Notes: generated by a model not told the origin, from the letters alone. A stretch of DNA of 64,000 nucleotides from Bugula neritina (GCA_964035545.1 OZ037772.1:9335150-9399149), one strand, 5' to 3'; shown: positions 35,609-48,900, numbered from the stretch's first letter. Numbers and translations: made by a program.

Positions 35609-36624
35609 TGCACTGAGATCTCTCCTTGTCCCGTAAGCCGGCTAAAGCTATGGGCAAGTTGGACTCTCGAGTGCGTACTTTCGACAACTCTCAACTTAGA
35701 GGTTTGGCCACCGTCTACCTTGCAGCGGACGGTAGCCCGGGAGTGGCCTGGTATAGTACAGCTCCGTACTACCTGCACTGCTCCCGCTAGAGGACGACCA
35801 AACTTATCGACACAAGCGAGCTCCTTGTCGCCCATGATCATCGCAGATTTACTGAGATCGATGCGACAACCGTGTCGTTGTAAGAATGGCATCCCGAGGA
35901 TAGCATCCTCGTTGAGCTGCCCGACGATAAACGTCTCTTGGATGGCCTGGTTACGGACGTAACCAGTTAGCTCAATAATGCCGTAGAAGGGAATGCACGA
36001 CCCGTCTGCCAGGGTGCCATGATCCCCCTCATACGGTGCCAACCCGTCCTTGACCTTAGCGCTGAGGGTGTCAAAGAACTGACGGCTAAGGAGGTTGGTG
36101 GTGCAGCCTGAGTCCAGGAGGAAGTTGGCAGGCTTGCCGGCTAGCTTTTCTGGTAGGAAGTAGCTACTTCCGTGTGGCTGCAATTGTGTATGCCGTGGTT
36201 GCACCTCCCTCGCTGTGGCTCGAGGGGTCCACGGTTGGCGGCGACTATTGACCAGCTGCCGAGGTTGGGGCGGTACGCCTTGCGGCGCCTGTACCGTATC
36301 CCTCGCAGGCTCTGTGGTCAACCGTCTGCCGGCTCCGTGTTGGTGCTGGAGTGGCGTAGAGGACCCAGGCGGCGAGTGGCTTGAGCCTACTTGCCGCGGG
36401 GGTCGCCACTTCACAGCATCTCCGCGCGGCGCCCAGCGGGGCGACAGACGCGCGGGCCTCCCTGGGTGATTCACAGACGGCCCGCAGGAGGTGGGAACAT
36501 CTGCGGGCCGTGGTAGTTTAACCCTTGTGGGAGCTGAGGGCAGTTCCTCTGGAAATGTCCTGGCCTTCCGCATCCCCAGCAGAAGTGGTGCCCCATGCCT
36601 GGTGATTGTACCTGCGGCCCGCAA
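35332..36624 (-). pseudogene. pol 5' part of element 3 (protease)
   Basis: It is in the -1 frame relative to gag, as in element 2, and closely similar to residues 1-400 of that pol. The retroviral-type protease motif is present (FLLDSGCTTNLLSRQFFDTL, then GTLADGSC.PFYGIIELTG). A frameshift near 35430 moves the homology into the next frame, and the sequence then jumps over the whole reverse transcriptase and RNase H. The protease itself looks complete, so a Gag-protease product is possible even though the polymerase is gone. Confidence 0.85.
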
Positions 36625-37421
36625 GGCTCACGGGCAGTATCTACCTGGCCTGGGGAAGCTAATGTGGTGACCAGTTTATCTAGCATGTCGGTCATCTGTG
36701 CGACTTTTGACGCTAGTGACATCTGGTTCACATTAGCCACCGCGGAGGGTTCCGCGTTTGGTTCGGCGTGAGCAGTAGTGTGCTCCGTGGTCACCTGGCG
36801 GGAGGCCACGCGGTTGCGGTGCATATGAGTCGCCAAGAGGTAGGCTTCTCCCACCGCAAGTGCATCTTCGACTGTGGTGACTCCTCTTGCTTGGAATTGA
36901 TGGTGGAGCCCCAAGTCGTTGATGGACTGCACGAAGGCATCATAAGTATACCTCTCACGGTGTACTGGAGGCAGATCGCGGAACGCGATCTGCGCTAGTG
37001 GGTACACCGTGGCAGCGTGCTCTTCTAGCGACGTGTGAGGATCACGCCGCATCCTTTGTAGACGGGCCCGCGCATCAATGGGAGAGATGCCAAAACGGGC
37101 CCACAGAGAAGCAAAGATTCCGTCTATGTCAGGTCCCGCTCCGTACGGCTTAGCTTTGCCCGCCAGCGCCATCCTGAGCTTTAGCAACGCCACCCTTGGT
37201 GGCCACTCTGCAATCTCCATCACATCTTGGAATTCTTGGATAAACTGCTCCACTGCTTCTTCGCCGGTGAAGGTGGGCACCTTCAGCCGGTATCTGTCTT
37301 CACCATGCTCTCTAAAAATTCTCACTTCTTCATCTAACACCACTGGTTCCACAGGTATATCAACATTATCTCTCTCACCTTCATTCAGTGGAACGGGTAG
37401 CTCCGTGCCGTCTTCTGCCAT
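36471..37421 (-). CDS. gag: gag of gypsy element 3 (316 aa, intact)
   Basis: The ATG at 37419-37421 is 17 bases past the primer site and opens an uninterrupted frame. An acidic N-terminal segment is followed by the gag core (EQFIQEF, RVALLKLRMALAGKAKPYG, SLWARFGI) and a CCHC knuckle CWGCGRPGHFQRNC near the C terminus. It is the best preserved Gag of the three elements and the reference for the frameshift seen in element 2. The particle and packaging role is inferred from position and the CCHC motif. The end overlaps the start of the protease frame, which is entered by -1 frameshifting. Confidence 0.88.
   Translation of the reverse strand: MAEDGTELPVPLNEGERDNVDIPVEPVVLDEEVRIFREHGEDRYRLKVPTFTGEEAVEQFIQEFQDVMEIAEWPPRVALLKLRMALAGKAKPYGAGPDIDGIFASLWARFGISPIDARARLQRMRRDPHTSLEEHAATVYPLAQIAFRDLPPVHRERYTYDAFVQSINDLGLHHQFQARGVTTVEDALAVGEAYLLATHMHRNRVASRQVTTEHTTAHAEPNAEPSAVANVNQMSLASKVAQMTDMLDKLVTTLASPGQVDTAREPCGPQVQSPGMGHHFCWGCGRPGHFQRNCPQLPQGLNYHGPQMFPPPAGRL
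36477..36522 (-). promoter_or_regulatory. -1 ribosomal frameshift signal (element 3)
   Basis: GTTAAAC (36516-36522) in gag phase is followed by an 11-bp perfect stem (36501-36511 with 36477-36487). The outermost pair changes together with its partner relative to element 2. Confidence 0.85.
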
Positions 37422-37438
37422 GACTGCTATACGCAAGA

Positions 37439-37455
37439 TCCCACCGCTGCCACCA
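37439..37455 (-). other. Primer binding site, tRNA-Leu type (element 3)
   Basis: TGGTGGCAGCGGTGGGA on the minus strand, identical to elements 1 and 2. Confidence 0.85.
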
Positions 37456-37456
37456 C

Positions 37457-37808
37457 TGTAGTAATTTGTGCAATTACTGTGCGTGAGTTATCTACTTGCG
37501 TATAGTTAGTTAGTTATCCTGCTAGTAATTACTAGGGTAGCTGTCGAGTAATTATATTTATTATCCACAATAAAGCATAAAATAAACATCACATCAAATT
37601 ATCCTAAACATCAGTCAACTACTAATACATGTTTCTCCTTCAAGCCTCCGCTTACAACAACGTGATATAATGTTAATAGCCCGGGAAGTGTCACGTGAAT
37701 CGGAAGCATATCTTTCGGAGCTGCTAATTGGTTGCTACATAAGGGCTAAGTATTCCAAGAGTAGGGAGAGGGCGATTCCCGTATTTGTACTTTGCACTAC
37801 TCACTACA
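37457..37808 (-). repeat. 5' LTR of gypsy element 3
   Basis: 352 bp, ends TG...CA. One internal difference from the left LTR was seen (TCTTTCGG here, TCTTCCGG there). Confidence 0.9.
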
Positions 37809-38232
37809 ATAGCACGCATGCATACTTGTATTATATAATTAGCTTGAATGATTACAGAAATACAATGTAATACACCCTAGTGAAATAATTTTCTTTTTAA
37901 AGCTAGATTTCAATGAAACAGAATATGCAACCCTATAATGAAACCCAAATTATGCCCTAGTGTTTACTCAACAAGATAGTTGCAAAAAATAAATTGCTAA
38001 AGGTGAAACAATATTGGTCATGCAATAAAAGCTGAATTCAAACATCACACATATGTACATAATTTAAGCATCAATCAAGTTAAGTAAACAAAAAAAATAA
38101 TAAATGCATTGTATTTGTTGCATAGTAAATTGTGTTTTCAAAACTTGCAATTTTGAAAATATAATATTATAGTATTGGCCATTCACATTGATAGTATACT
38201 GATTGGACTTGGCTCTAACTCATCACTTCTTT
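37809..38232. other. Spacer between gypsy element 3 and copy 5
   Basis: AT-rich, no gene or repeat recognised; it is the 3' flank of copy 5. Confidence 0.5.
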
Positions 38233-41200
38233 TCAAGTTACTCTAAACAAAGACAACTTCTTCTCATTCCAACCAGGTACAGCTATTACTCCATCTCTAA
38301 TACTTGGTACTCCTGCAAATCGTGATGGTAGTCTGTCGTGAGAAAGTGTTTGAAGTAACTCACCTGTAAAAGAGAAAGCTTGTTCAGTTTATAAAACTTG
38401 CAGTTGAGCACCATAATGAAAGCATCATAATTAAGTAAAGATCTATATATATATATATTATTAGTAATTAGGTAATCATCATGACAAGTAACAAAACATG
38501 CACATAAAGAATATCAAGCCTAAACAATATATATTAAGTTTTACACACCTATAATAAAATTTCATAAGAATTAAAAAAAAATGTATAAACTATGAATGTA
38601 CAAAACAATTTCTATAATTATACTATGTTCAACATTTGTCAAAATGTATTATAAGTGATCAAACCTTGAGAAGAGACAACATATATCTTCTTTAAGAATC
38701 TGGCTGACACGTAAATGAGTCCATTAGAATCTGTACAGAGACTGTATCCATCTTCAATATCATCACATGTCCAGAGTTCAATCAGTTGTCCATTCTCTAT
38801 TTTATATTCCTGTAATTCCGCTTTGACAATTCCTAACAAATTACCATTTGGTAACAAATGTAAACCAAACTGATTGCAATAAGTTCTCTCTGTTTGCTAA
38901 GATGTGAAGTCATAAATAATCAATTGGTTAGTATCTGGATCATCTACCACAACATATCTGTCAAAGACTGTCATTACTGCAACTTTATTGCTTGTTCTGT
39001 TGAACCGAAACAGTTCTTTTCTCTTTGTGATGTCATCAACTAAACACATCTCTACCTTAGAGATGTCACCTTCTCTGTGTAGTATGAATACATTCTGATG
39101 ATGTTCAACCATTGATGTAACTAATATCACATCTGTGCTGCACAAACTCAGCCGATTCTCACCTCCACAGAGGACATATAATCCATTACTTGTACCTACT
39201 AGTAGATCTCCATTCTGCCTATAGCATGCAGCCATACATTGACTAGTCGTTTCATGTTCAGATATAAATGTCAGTGATGATGGAACTGTTACCAGACTCA
39301 CACCTAGCAAAGATGCATCTTTTTTATCTGTAATGAATAAAATATATTATTTATTATTCTAGTGCTGTTATTTAATTTTAAATTCTTGCCCTACTTGATA
39401 ACACAGTGCTACTTTCTATAATTATCTATAAGTAAACAAATCTATAGCTTAACAATTCACCAATATTATTAGAATAAGATTATCTCGCATTAGCTAAGCT
39501 AATATTTATAATGTTTAAAGAGGGTTTTGACAGCTATATATGCTATCAGCAACAGAATAGTTGCACCTACGTGTATAATTCAGCTAAGATTGCGTTAATA
39601 CATGTTTGCACGCAATAAAATTGCAACAAGTAAACTTCAGAAGCAAAACTGATGATTCGGAAATTGTCGTTTATTTATAAGTAGCTAACATGCCCTAAAT
39701 AGATGATGATATTTGACTTACAAGTGTGACATAGAGCTTGGGGTTTACTGATTGCAGGTTCATCAAGTAATACTTCACTCAGTTCTTCTGTAATTCCCTT
39801 TCTCTGCTTCACTTTCTCAGTCACATGACTATTTTGAATCAAATGATTCAACTTGATTTGAACCTTCTGCAACTCATTTCCCTTTATCATCAGGTTGTTG
39901 TAACAAGCTTCCACCTCATTGGTCACTTTTTTCTTGTGACCTATGACCTTTTTCATGAGTTCTTGACTTTCTTCTTTAATTTTCTTTATCTGTTGGAAGC
40001 ACAATAGTACATACTAAGTAAAAAATTCTTCATTAATTTTGTTCTCCACCAAAAAAAATTTTTAAACAAAATTCGTAATCTATTAAATTTGAAGTGTCTC
40101 TTAATTTCTAAACTTTTAAAGCTGTTTATGAATATTTTGGCAAAAACTTATTTTTTACGAACATCCAGAAAGTTGGCAGAACAAAACTTTTCAAATTTTG
40201 TGTCTAAATAAAATTATTAATGATTACAATCTAATTATAAGTTAGGAAATTAATGACTACATTTTTTCTGCTAAAGAATATGATTAATGACGAGAAATCT
40301 AATCATTTTTAATGTGCTATTTGTTGAGTTATTATATATAAGTTTCAAATTAAAAAGTAAACTGCTGCATTGTAACTAGAAAGACAAAAGAAAAGATTTC
40401 ACACTCACTCTTTCTTTCCTCAACTTGCGTATCTGCCTTACAAGTTTTTCACATGTCTGTTCCTGGTCATCCAGTTCTCTCCAAATATTCTTGTCCAGAT
40501 CATAGACTTTATTTATCTTTTCTGTTGCAGTCTGAAGTTGAGTCTGTAGATATGTATTCATCTCCTCTTGCAGAGAGGAAAGAGACTTGAAGTTATGTTG
40601 ATCATCATCTACACAAAAGCAATAATATTGCAGTTATACTTTTTCTTGGAGGTTCAATGAAGTCTATCTTTATAGTAAACAAATACCAAAATGTTTGCTC
40701 TATATATTTTGTAGCTATATAGTTTGAATATAATCAATTGTTTTAATTAATGTAGACTATACTCTAATATATATGAATATTATTTTTATTTCTCCACAAT
40801 AATCTGAAGGATAATATTTAATAATACCTGTACAGTCTGTGCCATAAACATCACATTCATTACATATCAATCTGTCACATTTCTTGCAAGCTTTCATTAG
40901 AATCTCTTCGTGCTGTTCACACACTGGTTTGGTATACTTGGTTGGTGATTGCTTGTACACTTCAATGTTTATTTCCATGTGAGATTCTTTGTAGAGAGAT
41001 TCGTGATGCTGACAAAAATATATTAAACTGTTGTAATTGTGTATATTGGCGGGAAAATTCAATACAACACAATTTAGTAAAAAGGTGATTGATTTAAAAC
41101 AAGTTCACGGATAGCGTGTAAAATAAATCAGATATAGTGGGAGAATTATTTTTTATATTTCATATATTGATTGAATTAACGGTTTAGTATAATTGACTGG

Positions 41201-42035
41201 TGCTTGGTACAACTCAATGTCTATTTTGTTATGAAAGTCTCTGCAGAGAGTTCTATGTGCTAAAATATGATAGGCAACTGTTACATGCTGTTGGCAAGGA
41301 TGAATAGTTTATTTGCCTTCAACTCTTTAAAATTGTGTGTATGCAAATTTATGATGGCTATAGCCATCATAAATTTGCATCAAAACTATACCTGTGAACC
41401 ATGCATGCAGTAACATACAAAGCTTTGCCATTATATCTAAAAATTATTACCTTTTGATGGTCAGTGCAGAATTTGTCTCCACATGTAATACAAAAGCAAA
41501 TGGCCATTTGACCTTGACATCCATAAGCTGTACAATACAAAGTATCCAGGTCAGACTTGCCATCTTCTGTTTCAACTTTTTGCAGTTCTTCAGAGTTGAG
41601 GGTTTCATGTACTTCCCTGCATAATAAACTGCATTGTGCATGATATATATTTTAATTTCCTAAAGTGATTAGATAATTTTTTGTGTTCTCCATTTTTTTA
41701 GGCTTTTGATTTGTAACAGCAGAAAAACCTGATTAAGGGGAGATTGTCAGCCACTGACTGATAGAAACATTATCTTTCCACCAAATTAGATCTGTTATTG
41801 GCTGTGAACTATAAAAGTTGTAGATATGTAAGCCATCAGCTATCTATAAATATAATTCACTATATACTCACCCACAAGTAGGGCAGGTCACAGAGCCATG
41901 TAGGTTGTAGTATCCTTCAATACAACTCAAACAGAATACATGCTGACAAGGCAGCTCTCTTGGATCTATCATAGACTCTGTTCTAGATGCACAGAAACCA
42001 CATTCGTAGTCTGAGGGTAGGTGTTGGGCAGCCAT
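38233..42035 (-). pseudogene. TRIM-like gene, copy 5 (single nonsense codon)
   Basis: Exons 41872-42035, 41451-41616, 40828-41008, 40409-40608, 39722-39989, 38665-39327 and 38233-38363 are in order with GT-AG borders. Exon 6 is one codon shorter than usual. The only lesion seen is an in-frame TAG at 38897-38899 in exon 6, replacing one Gln of the TSQQT motif. It would leave RING, B-boxes, coiled coil and about 60% of the propeller, so a truncated protein could still be made; a polymorphism or base error is also possible. B-box2 has tyrosine in place of the DVH histidine. A relic half B-box2 exon lies at 41181-41262. The 5' flank is of the type shared with copy 7. Confidence 0.82.
41181..41262 (-). 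pseudogene. Relic half B-box2 exon in copy 5
   Basis: Matches the relics in copies 1 and 4 (TTTAGTATAATTGACTGGTGC, then TCTATTTTGTTATGAAAGTC) and the first half of a B-box2 exon; zinc-binding half absent. Confidence 0.6.
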
Positions 42036-43900
42036 ATTGATCAGTTTATTATGATGATGAAGTTAAAGCCTACAAAATACTTCCAATTATATTTGTATCA
42101 ATACTGTAGCAACTAGCAAGAAATGATTTTGAGCCAAGTCAAAAACAAAATGCCAGAAACAAATAACTTCATTCAAATGAAGTTTATTATTCTTGAAACT
42201 GAAATTACAACATAAGTTTTACGATCATGTTCAAACACTGGAAAACTATGTAAAGCAGCAAATATGATATTTTTGTATTATTATATTATATATCATTTCT
42301 TATATGATCCTAAATTATATAAATGACATACTCTTGCTGTAAACATGCCTAGGGGTTTCTATAATAGTATATTACAAGTATGGTATAGTATTTATGTTAT
42401 ATAATGTGTGGACTGCAACAAATTATATATAAATTCCTTGTTAGGAATCACTAGTGATAGCCAATATGTGCCAAATACAAGTAGATGTCCAAATAAACTC
42501 CTTTGGCAAAAAATTGACTATGACATATAACAGAAGCATATTGTGATTGCTAGCTCTAAATAAAAAAAGAGAGTTTAAAGTAAGCAGTAAAGGTGTAGTC
42601 ATTGTTTAGTTCTATGGCCAAGAGAGGAGATTTCCAATCTACTAATATTAAACACAAGTATGCTATAACTAGACAAAGCTGGTGAAATGTATACAACAGT
42701 GATATATTGAACTCATTACCACTACTACAATTTCAAACAAAATAAAAATACATATTCATAAATTTCATAAAAGGTTCACTTCACAGCTATGTAAATAAAA
42801 TGTGCTACAACAACTAATTAACTACACAATGCAATGCGGTGTCTATAATTAGTAGTTCCAAACTGAATAGTTTATATACTACTCAAGACTGAATGAATAG
42901 CTAAATACTAATACTACTATTACTAGTACTACTACTACCAAAACTACTGCTATTACTGCTGCTACAACTACTACTGCTACTACTATACTAGGCCTACCAC
43001 TACTACTGCTATTACTTCTGCTAGTACTGCTATAATGCTAGCACTACCACCACCACTAGTACTACCACTACCACTAGTACTACCACTGCTAATAGTACTA
43101 CTACTACTGCTACTACTACTACTACTACTAGCTGACAATATCAATATGAATATTACTATCAGTATCATACTCTTACAAAACAAATATTACCAGTAGTTTA
43201 AGTATAAGTAACACTGCATTACTATTAGTATTACTATTACTATTACTGAGTATTAGCAGCACTATTGCTATTAGATTTAGTATTACTATTGATATTAGTA
43301 TTAGAAATACTGTACACAAGTGATGTACTACTACTAGTAGTAGTACTACGCTGAGCCTCATGTACTAATAGTAATGCTTATACTTATAGTTATATTATAA
43401 TTATTATTTATATAATACTATTATCATTATGATTATTAATATTATTAATACTAATTCTAATAGTAATACTAATAGCAAACTCGCACATTTTCATTTTGCA
43501 TTATGATTAATGTATCAGTTGATATTAACTAACAACAGACACAAACTATACACTATACCAGAAAACTAATATTCAACAATATAATGTAGTTCAACTACTC
43601 ACCGGTTAAATTGATAATTGATGATAACTAACAAGCAGTATGAGTATGACTATTCCGTGAAATTGAATACAATAACTCAGCTGTTGGTCAGTTCGATCTC
43701 TTCATGAGTATCAAAGCAAATGCAAATTGAAATACAGTACTCGGCACTACAGCCTTGGTTCCTAGTTGTTAGTAGTTTTCTACGTGTATTTACACTGATG
43801 TGAAGCTTTCAATGCAGCTATTGATTTAAGGCTAGAAAGGGGAAGTCCCTAGTTATTGCGATACGGAGAACCCACTTGAAAGCGGTAGTACTAAATGTTT
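42036..43900. repeat. 5' flank of copy 5, duplicated at copy 7
   Basis: About 1.85 kb that aligns along its length with 59935-61770, the flank of copy 7. It includes a stretch of ACT/AGT-type imperfect triplet repeats (about 42900-43400). No gene is supported: the serine-rich open frames here are products of the triplets. Confidence 0.8.
42900..43400. repeat. Imperfect (ACT)n-type triplet array
   Basis: Long runs of ACTACTACT and related triplets (ATT, AGT) on both halves; the counterpart is at about 60790-61340. Confidence 0.85.
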
Positions 43901-43924
43901 AGCTCAGTATCAAGGGGAAGTCCC
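43839..43924 (-). promoter_or_regulatory. Pair of kappaB-type sites upstream of copy 5
   Basis: GGGACTTCCCC on the minus strand occurs twice, at 43839-43849 and 43914-43924, 75 bp apart and about 1.8 kb upstream of the start codon. Both are exact matches to GGGRNWYYCC. Confidence 0.5.
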
Positions 43925-44698
43925 TAACTTATCACATGATTAACCTCAGGGTTCAGTAGCAGCTATACTATAGTAATAAGCGTATGTAATTTGCTGATGA
44001 TAGGCATTACTATAGTGGAGTATTTCAGTGAAAAAAACACCTATCACGCTATGACAGGCTCACTTAGTATAGGCCTAAGTTACATTATAATACATCATTG
44101 TCTGAAAACAATTATGATGATAGTAACACTATTGATTTTGACTACTAACTGCTGATATTACTGCTGTTGCTGCTGCTACTACTAGCAGTAGTAGTGGAGC
44201 TACTATAACTGTATATTATACGGAGATGATATACTATATTTTAAGTATAGCCTATATACTAAGCTGGTATAGGCTACTGTAAATAGATGATATATACTGT
44301 ATAATATAATAAGGTGATATTGCTGCATACAACAAGCTCATTTGTTTTATTTATTCCACAAAGTTCAGACAAAATGTGTTATAATAACTCAACACCAAAC
44401 TGAATAATACAACAATTTACTGCATTGAACTGTTTCACTTACTAAACTAATACAAAGTAAAGCATAACATCATGAATTTTAGTTTGTGAGCAAAATGTTA
44501 AAAATAAGAAACTATTATTGCTTTAACATTTTCTTGGCACTTTTCAGAAATTAATATTTTAATGCAAAATATGATGATGAAACAATACAAAGTATACACA
44601 TACTTGAGAGTGCTGGTTTTTTATAGCTCATGGAGTGTGTTAGAAAGACCAGACAAGTTTAGCTTTAGGCAAACTTCAATCGATTTATGATACACAAA

Positions 44699-45320
<622 letters not shown>

Positions 45321-45907
45321 TTAAAAAAATATGCTTTTAAAAATACTAAAATTATGCGAAATATTCCATAGTGATTTGCAGTTTTACAGATAGCTTGAAG
45401 ATGTATTTATTTTTTACTAAACTACATTACAATTCAAACCAAAATTGCATATTTTCGTCTATTTAAACAAGGAATGACTTATAGATCAATGAAACATAAA
45501 TTGCCCTCTGAACACAGACCTTCTAACGCAATGATAAACTCTGTAAATAGTGACAATTAGTTAAAAGTATGAGAAAAAGAGTGCAGGTGTAATGAAGATA
45601 TAAACCATTTTATTACTAAAAATCTTGTTAATTGATAAAACAAACTGCAGTAAACAGGCAAACCTCAACATAATGGTCAGAACAAGCAATTAATAATTGC
45701 AACTCGTATAACTGACACATATATTTAGCTAGAAAATTGTTTAACGAAAAAAACTTGTCTATAAATAAATTCAAGCAGGTAGGTAGTATGAAACATAATA
45801 GTAAGTAAATTATTAATAAATCAAGTGAAATCTTGGAAGAGAAGGTCAACATGAAACTACGAACATAAATTATTGTAAACTCGCCATTCTTTCAGTCTTT
45901 ATACCCT

Positions 45908-48900
45908 TTACGTTATTTTAAACAAACACATGCTATCTCTCCAACCAGGTATAGCAATTACTCCATCTCTGATACTTGGTACTCCTATGTACTCAGATGG
46001 TAGTTTGTCATGGGAAAGGGTTTGAAGTAATTCTCCTGTAAACCAAATCAATCGTTCAATTTACAATATTCAAATTAAAACATCAAAATGACAGTTTCAC
46101 ATGGACAATTTGTAAGCTTAAATAATAATTATGTAATTAAAATGACAATATCAATAATGAATGTGCAAGAAGATCTTTATAATTATACTATTTTCAGCAT
46201 ATTTCAAAAAGAGTATATGATGAGTGATAACACCTCGAGAAGAGACAACATATATCTTCTTCAATGATTTAGCTGTTGCGTAGATGAGTCCATTAGAATC
46301 TGTACAGAGACTGTCTCCATCTTCAAAATCATTACATGTCCAGAGTTCAACCAGCTGTCCATTCTCTATTTTATATTTCTGCAATTTACCTCCACAAATT
46401 CCTAACAAATCACCATCTGGTAAAAACCGCAAACCAAGCAACTTGCGACAAGTTCTGCTCGTTTGTTGAGATATGAAGTCATAAAGTATCAAATGGTTAG
46501 TTTCTGGATTGTTTACTGCAATAAATCTGTCTGATACTATCATAACCCCAACTGCATCACTTGATCGTTCAAACCGAAACAATTCTTTTCTCTTTGTGAT
46601 GTCAACAGCCAAACACATCTCTACCTTGCACACACCTTGTGCTCTGTGCAGTATGAATACATTCTGATGATGCTCGACTACTGATGCAACTAATTTCATA
46701 TCTGTGCTGCATTCAACCAGTTTGCTCTCACCTCCACGGAGGACATATAATCCATCACTTGTACCTACGAGCAGATCTCCATTCTGTCTATAGCAAGCAG
46801 CAAGACACGAACTACTTGTCTTATGTTCAGATATGAATTTCAGTGATGATGGAACTGTCACCAGATTTGCACTCAGCAGTGATGCAACTCTCCCATCTGT
46901 ATAATAGATAGATACTAATCATTATTAGTCTTGTGCTGCTATTTGATTTTAAACATTTATATATTTCTTGGAAGGTAAGTGTCAATTAATTTTATATATT
47001 CATACAGACAAAAGGACTGATGGCTTAACAGCACCAACTTATCTGGCAATATAGCTCTAATTTATTTATAATTTTATAACAAAATTTAAAAGCTCAACTA
47101 TTGAAAACTGAAAAGTTTAAGCTGCAGCTTAAATAATTGCATCAAGTGTTTGAATATTCAATATAGATGGTAAATTTTAGGCAAAAAACTATTTATTTAA
47201 TTATTATTGTTTATTCATAAGCGTGCAGTATACATTATATTATAGCTAATAATATACCTGAAAAGAGATTGTAATACTTGACTTACACGCTTGGCTTAAA
47301 GCTTGAGGTTTACTGATTGTGAATTCATCAGGTTTTATCTTACTGACTTCATTCGTAATTCTCTTTTTCTGCTTCACTTTCTCAGTTACATGGCTATTTT
47401 GAATCAAATTATTTAAGTTGATTTGCACTTTTTGCAACTCATTTTTATTCAGCATCAGGTTGGTGTAACAAACTTCCACCTCATTGGTCACTTTTTTTCT
47501 GTGACCTATGACCTTTTTCATGAGTTCTTGACTTTTTTCTTTAATTTTCTTAATCTGTTAGAAGCAGACTATTTAATATACTAAGTTGAACATTCCCTAT
47601 TTTTTATTTAAAAACAATTTTTAGCAAACACGCTATTTTACTAAAAGCTAACTTTAAATTATGAAATCAAGATAGCCACATTGAGGCTAAAAACACAAAA
47701 TTTAAACTCACCCCTCCTTTGCGCAACTTTCGGATCTGCTTTACAAGTTTTTCACATGTCTGTTCCTGGTCATCCAGTTCTCTCCAAATCTTCTTGTCCA
47801 GATCATACACTTCATTTATCTTTTCTGTTGCAGTCTGAAGTTGAGTCTGTAGATATGTATTTATCTCCTCTTGCAGAGAGGAAAGAGACTTGAAGTTGTG
47901 TTGATCGGCCTCTATATAAAATAATAAAATTTTAGTTGAAAATGTAAAGTTTACTTGCAGGTTCAATACAGTTTGTCTTTCCAATAGACAACAGAAATAT
48001 TTTCTTGCTTTGTATTTTTTAGATACATCTTGCGTATAGTAAGTATTATAAATTGAATATACTGGTAATATATTTTCATTTTTGTTTTTGTTTTTCTTCA
48101 TGGTAGTATATAAAGGTTTCATCTCACTCAGACGATTCCCACAGACAATTCCCACTTGGACACTTTTTTTATGTTGGTACAATATATATAGTAATATACA
48201 TATACAACTGTTGCATTTACTGCTAAATATGAATAAGCTACCAAGCCAGCTATTTGCTTTAACTCAATACTAGTTTAGCTACAGTTTATTTTATTTAGGT
48301 TATTCAGGTAAAAACGGCACTGTAAATATGGCACAGGCAATAATAGAAAATTTGGTAAAAATAACACATTTTCAACACATTATAGGGGCTTGGGAAAATT
48401 TAACATCACTGTGCTATTTTTACCAACTTTTCTATTTGTGCCACTTTTACAGTACCATTTTTACCAGAAACCAATAATAGAATGTTTAATATCTTTTAAT
48501 ATATCACTTAATAAACATATTTGATATTTTTTCTTATCATATTTTGTCTATCTTTTACCTTTAAGTTTAAAGTTTGTGCAAGATGGCTTCTTATATAGAA
48601 GCATTGTTACTGTAAGTGGCTTGCTGATGGCTTCTTTGCTTTCTATTATGTGCTAAATAATAGCATAAAATACATATATTACGCTAAAATCTATAAATAT
48701 CGTCTATAAGTAGAAAACGTCTAAGTGAGATGACACCAGTATAAAAGATAAGATTAAATTATATACCTGTACAGTCAGTTCCATGAACATCACATTCAAC
48801 ACATATCAATCTGTCGCATTTCTTACAAGCTCTATCTAAGATCTCTTCGTGTTTTTCACACACTGGTTTAGTATATATAGCTGATGATTGAATGTAGACA

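Larger units (their letters stand above)
32540..37808 (-). mobile_element. Ty3/gypsy element 3, internally deleted (5.3 kb)
   Basis: Two 352-bp LTRs (32540-32891, 37457-37808) differ at only about two positions seen by eye, one being the first base of the left LTR. A 4-bp target duplication ATAG flanks the element (32536-32539, 37809-37812). A tRNA-Leu primer site is at 37439-37455 and a polypurine tract (minus GGGGGGGCGG) lies just inside the left LTR. Gag, the frameshift signal, the protease, the post-pol ORF and the spliced zinc-finger ORF are kept. Reverse transcriptase, RNase H and the integrase core are deleted, so it must depend on a helper such as element 2 or its relatives. Confidence 0.93.

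Noticed and set aside
42983-43183. Open frame with a hydrophobic start and a serine run, like a small secreted protein; repeated at 60897-61085
   Set aside because: It is produced by the ACT/AGT triplet array, the two copies differ by repeat-unit changes, and no start context or exon partner is visible.
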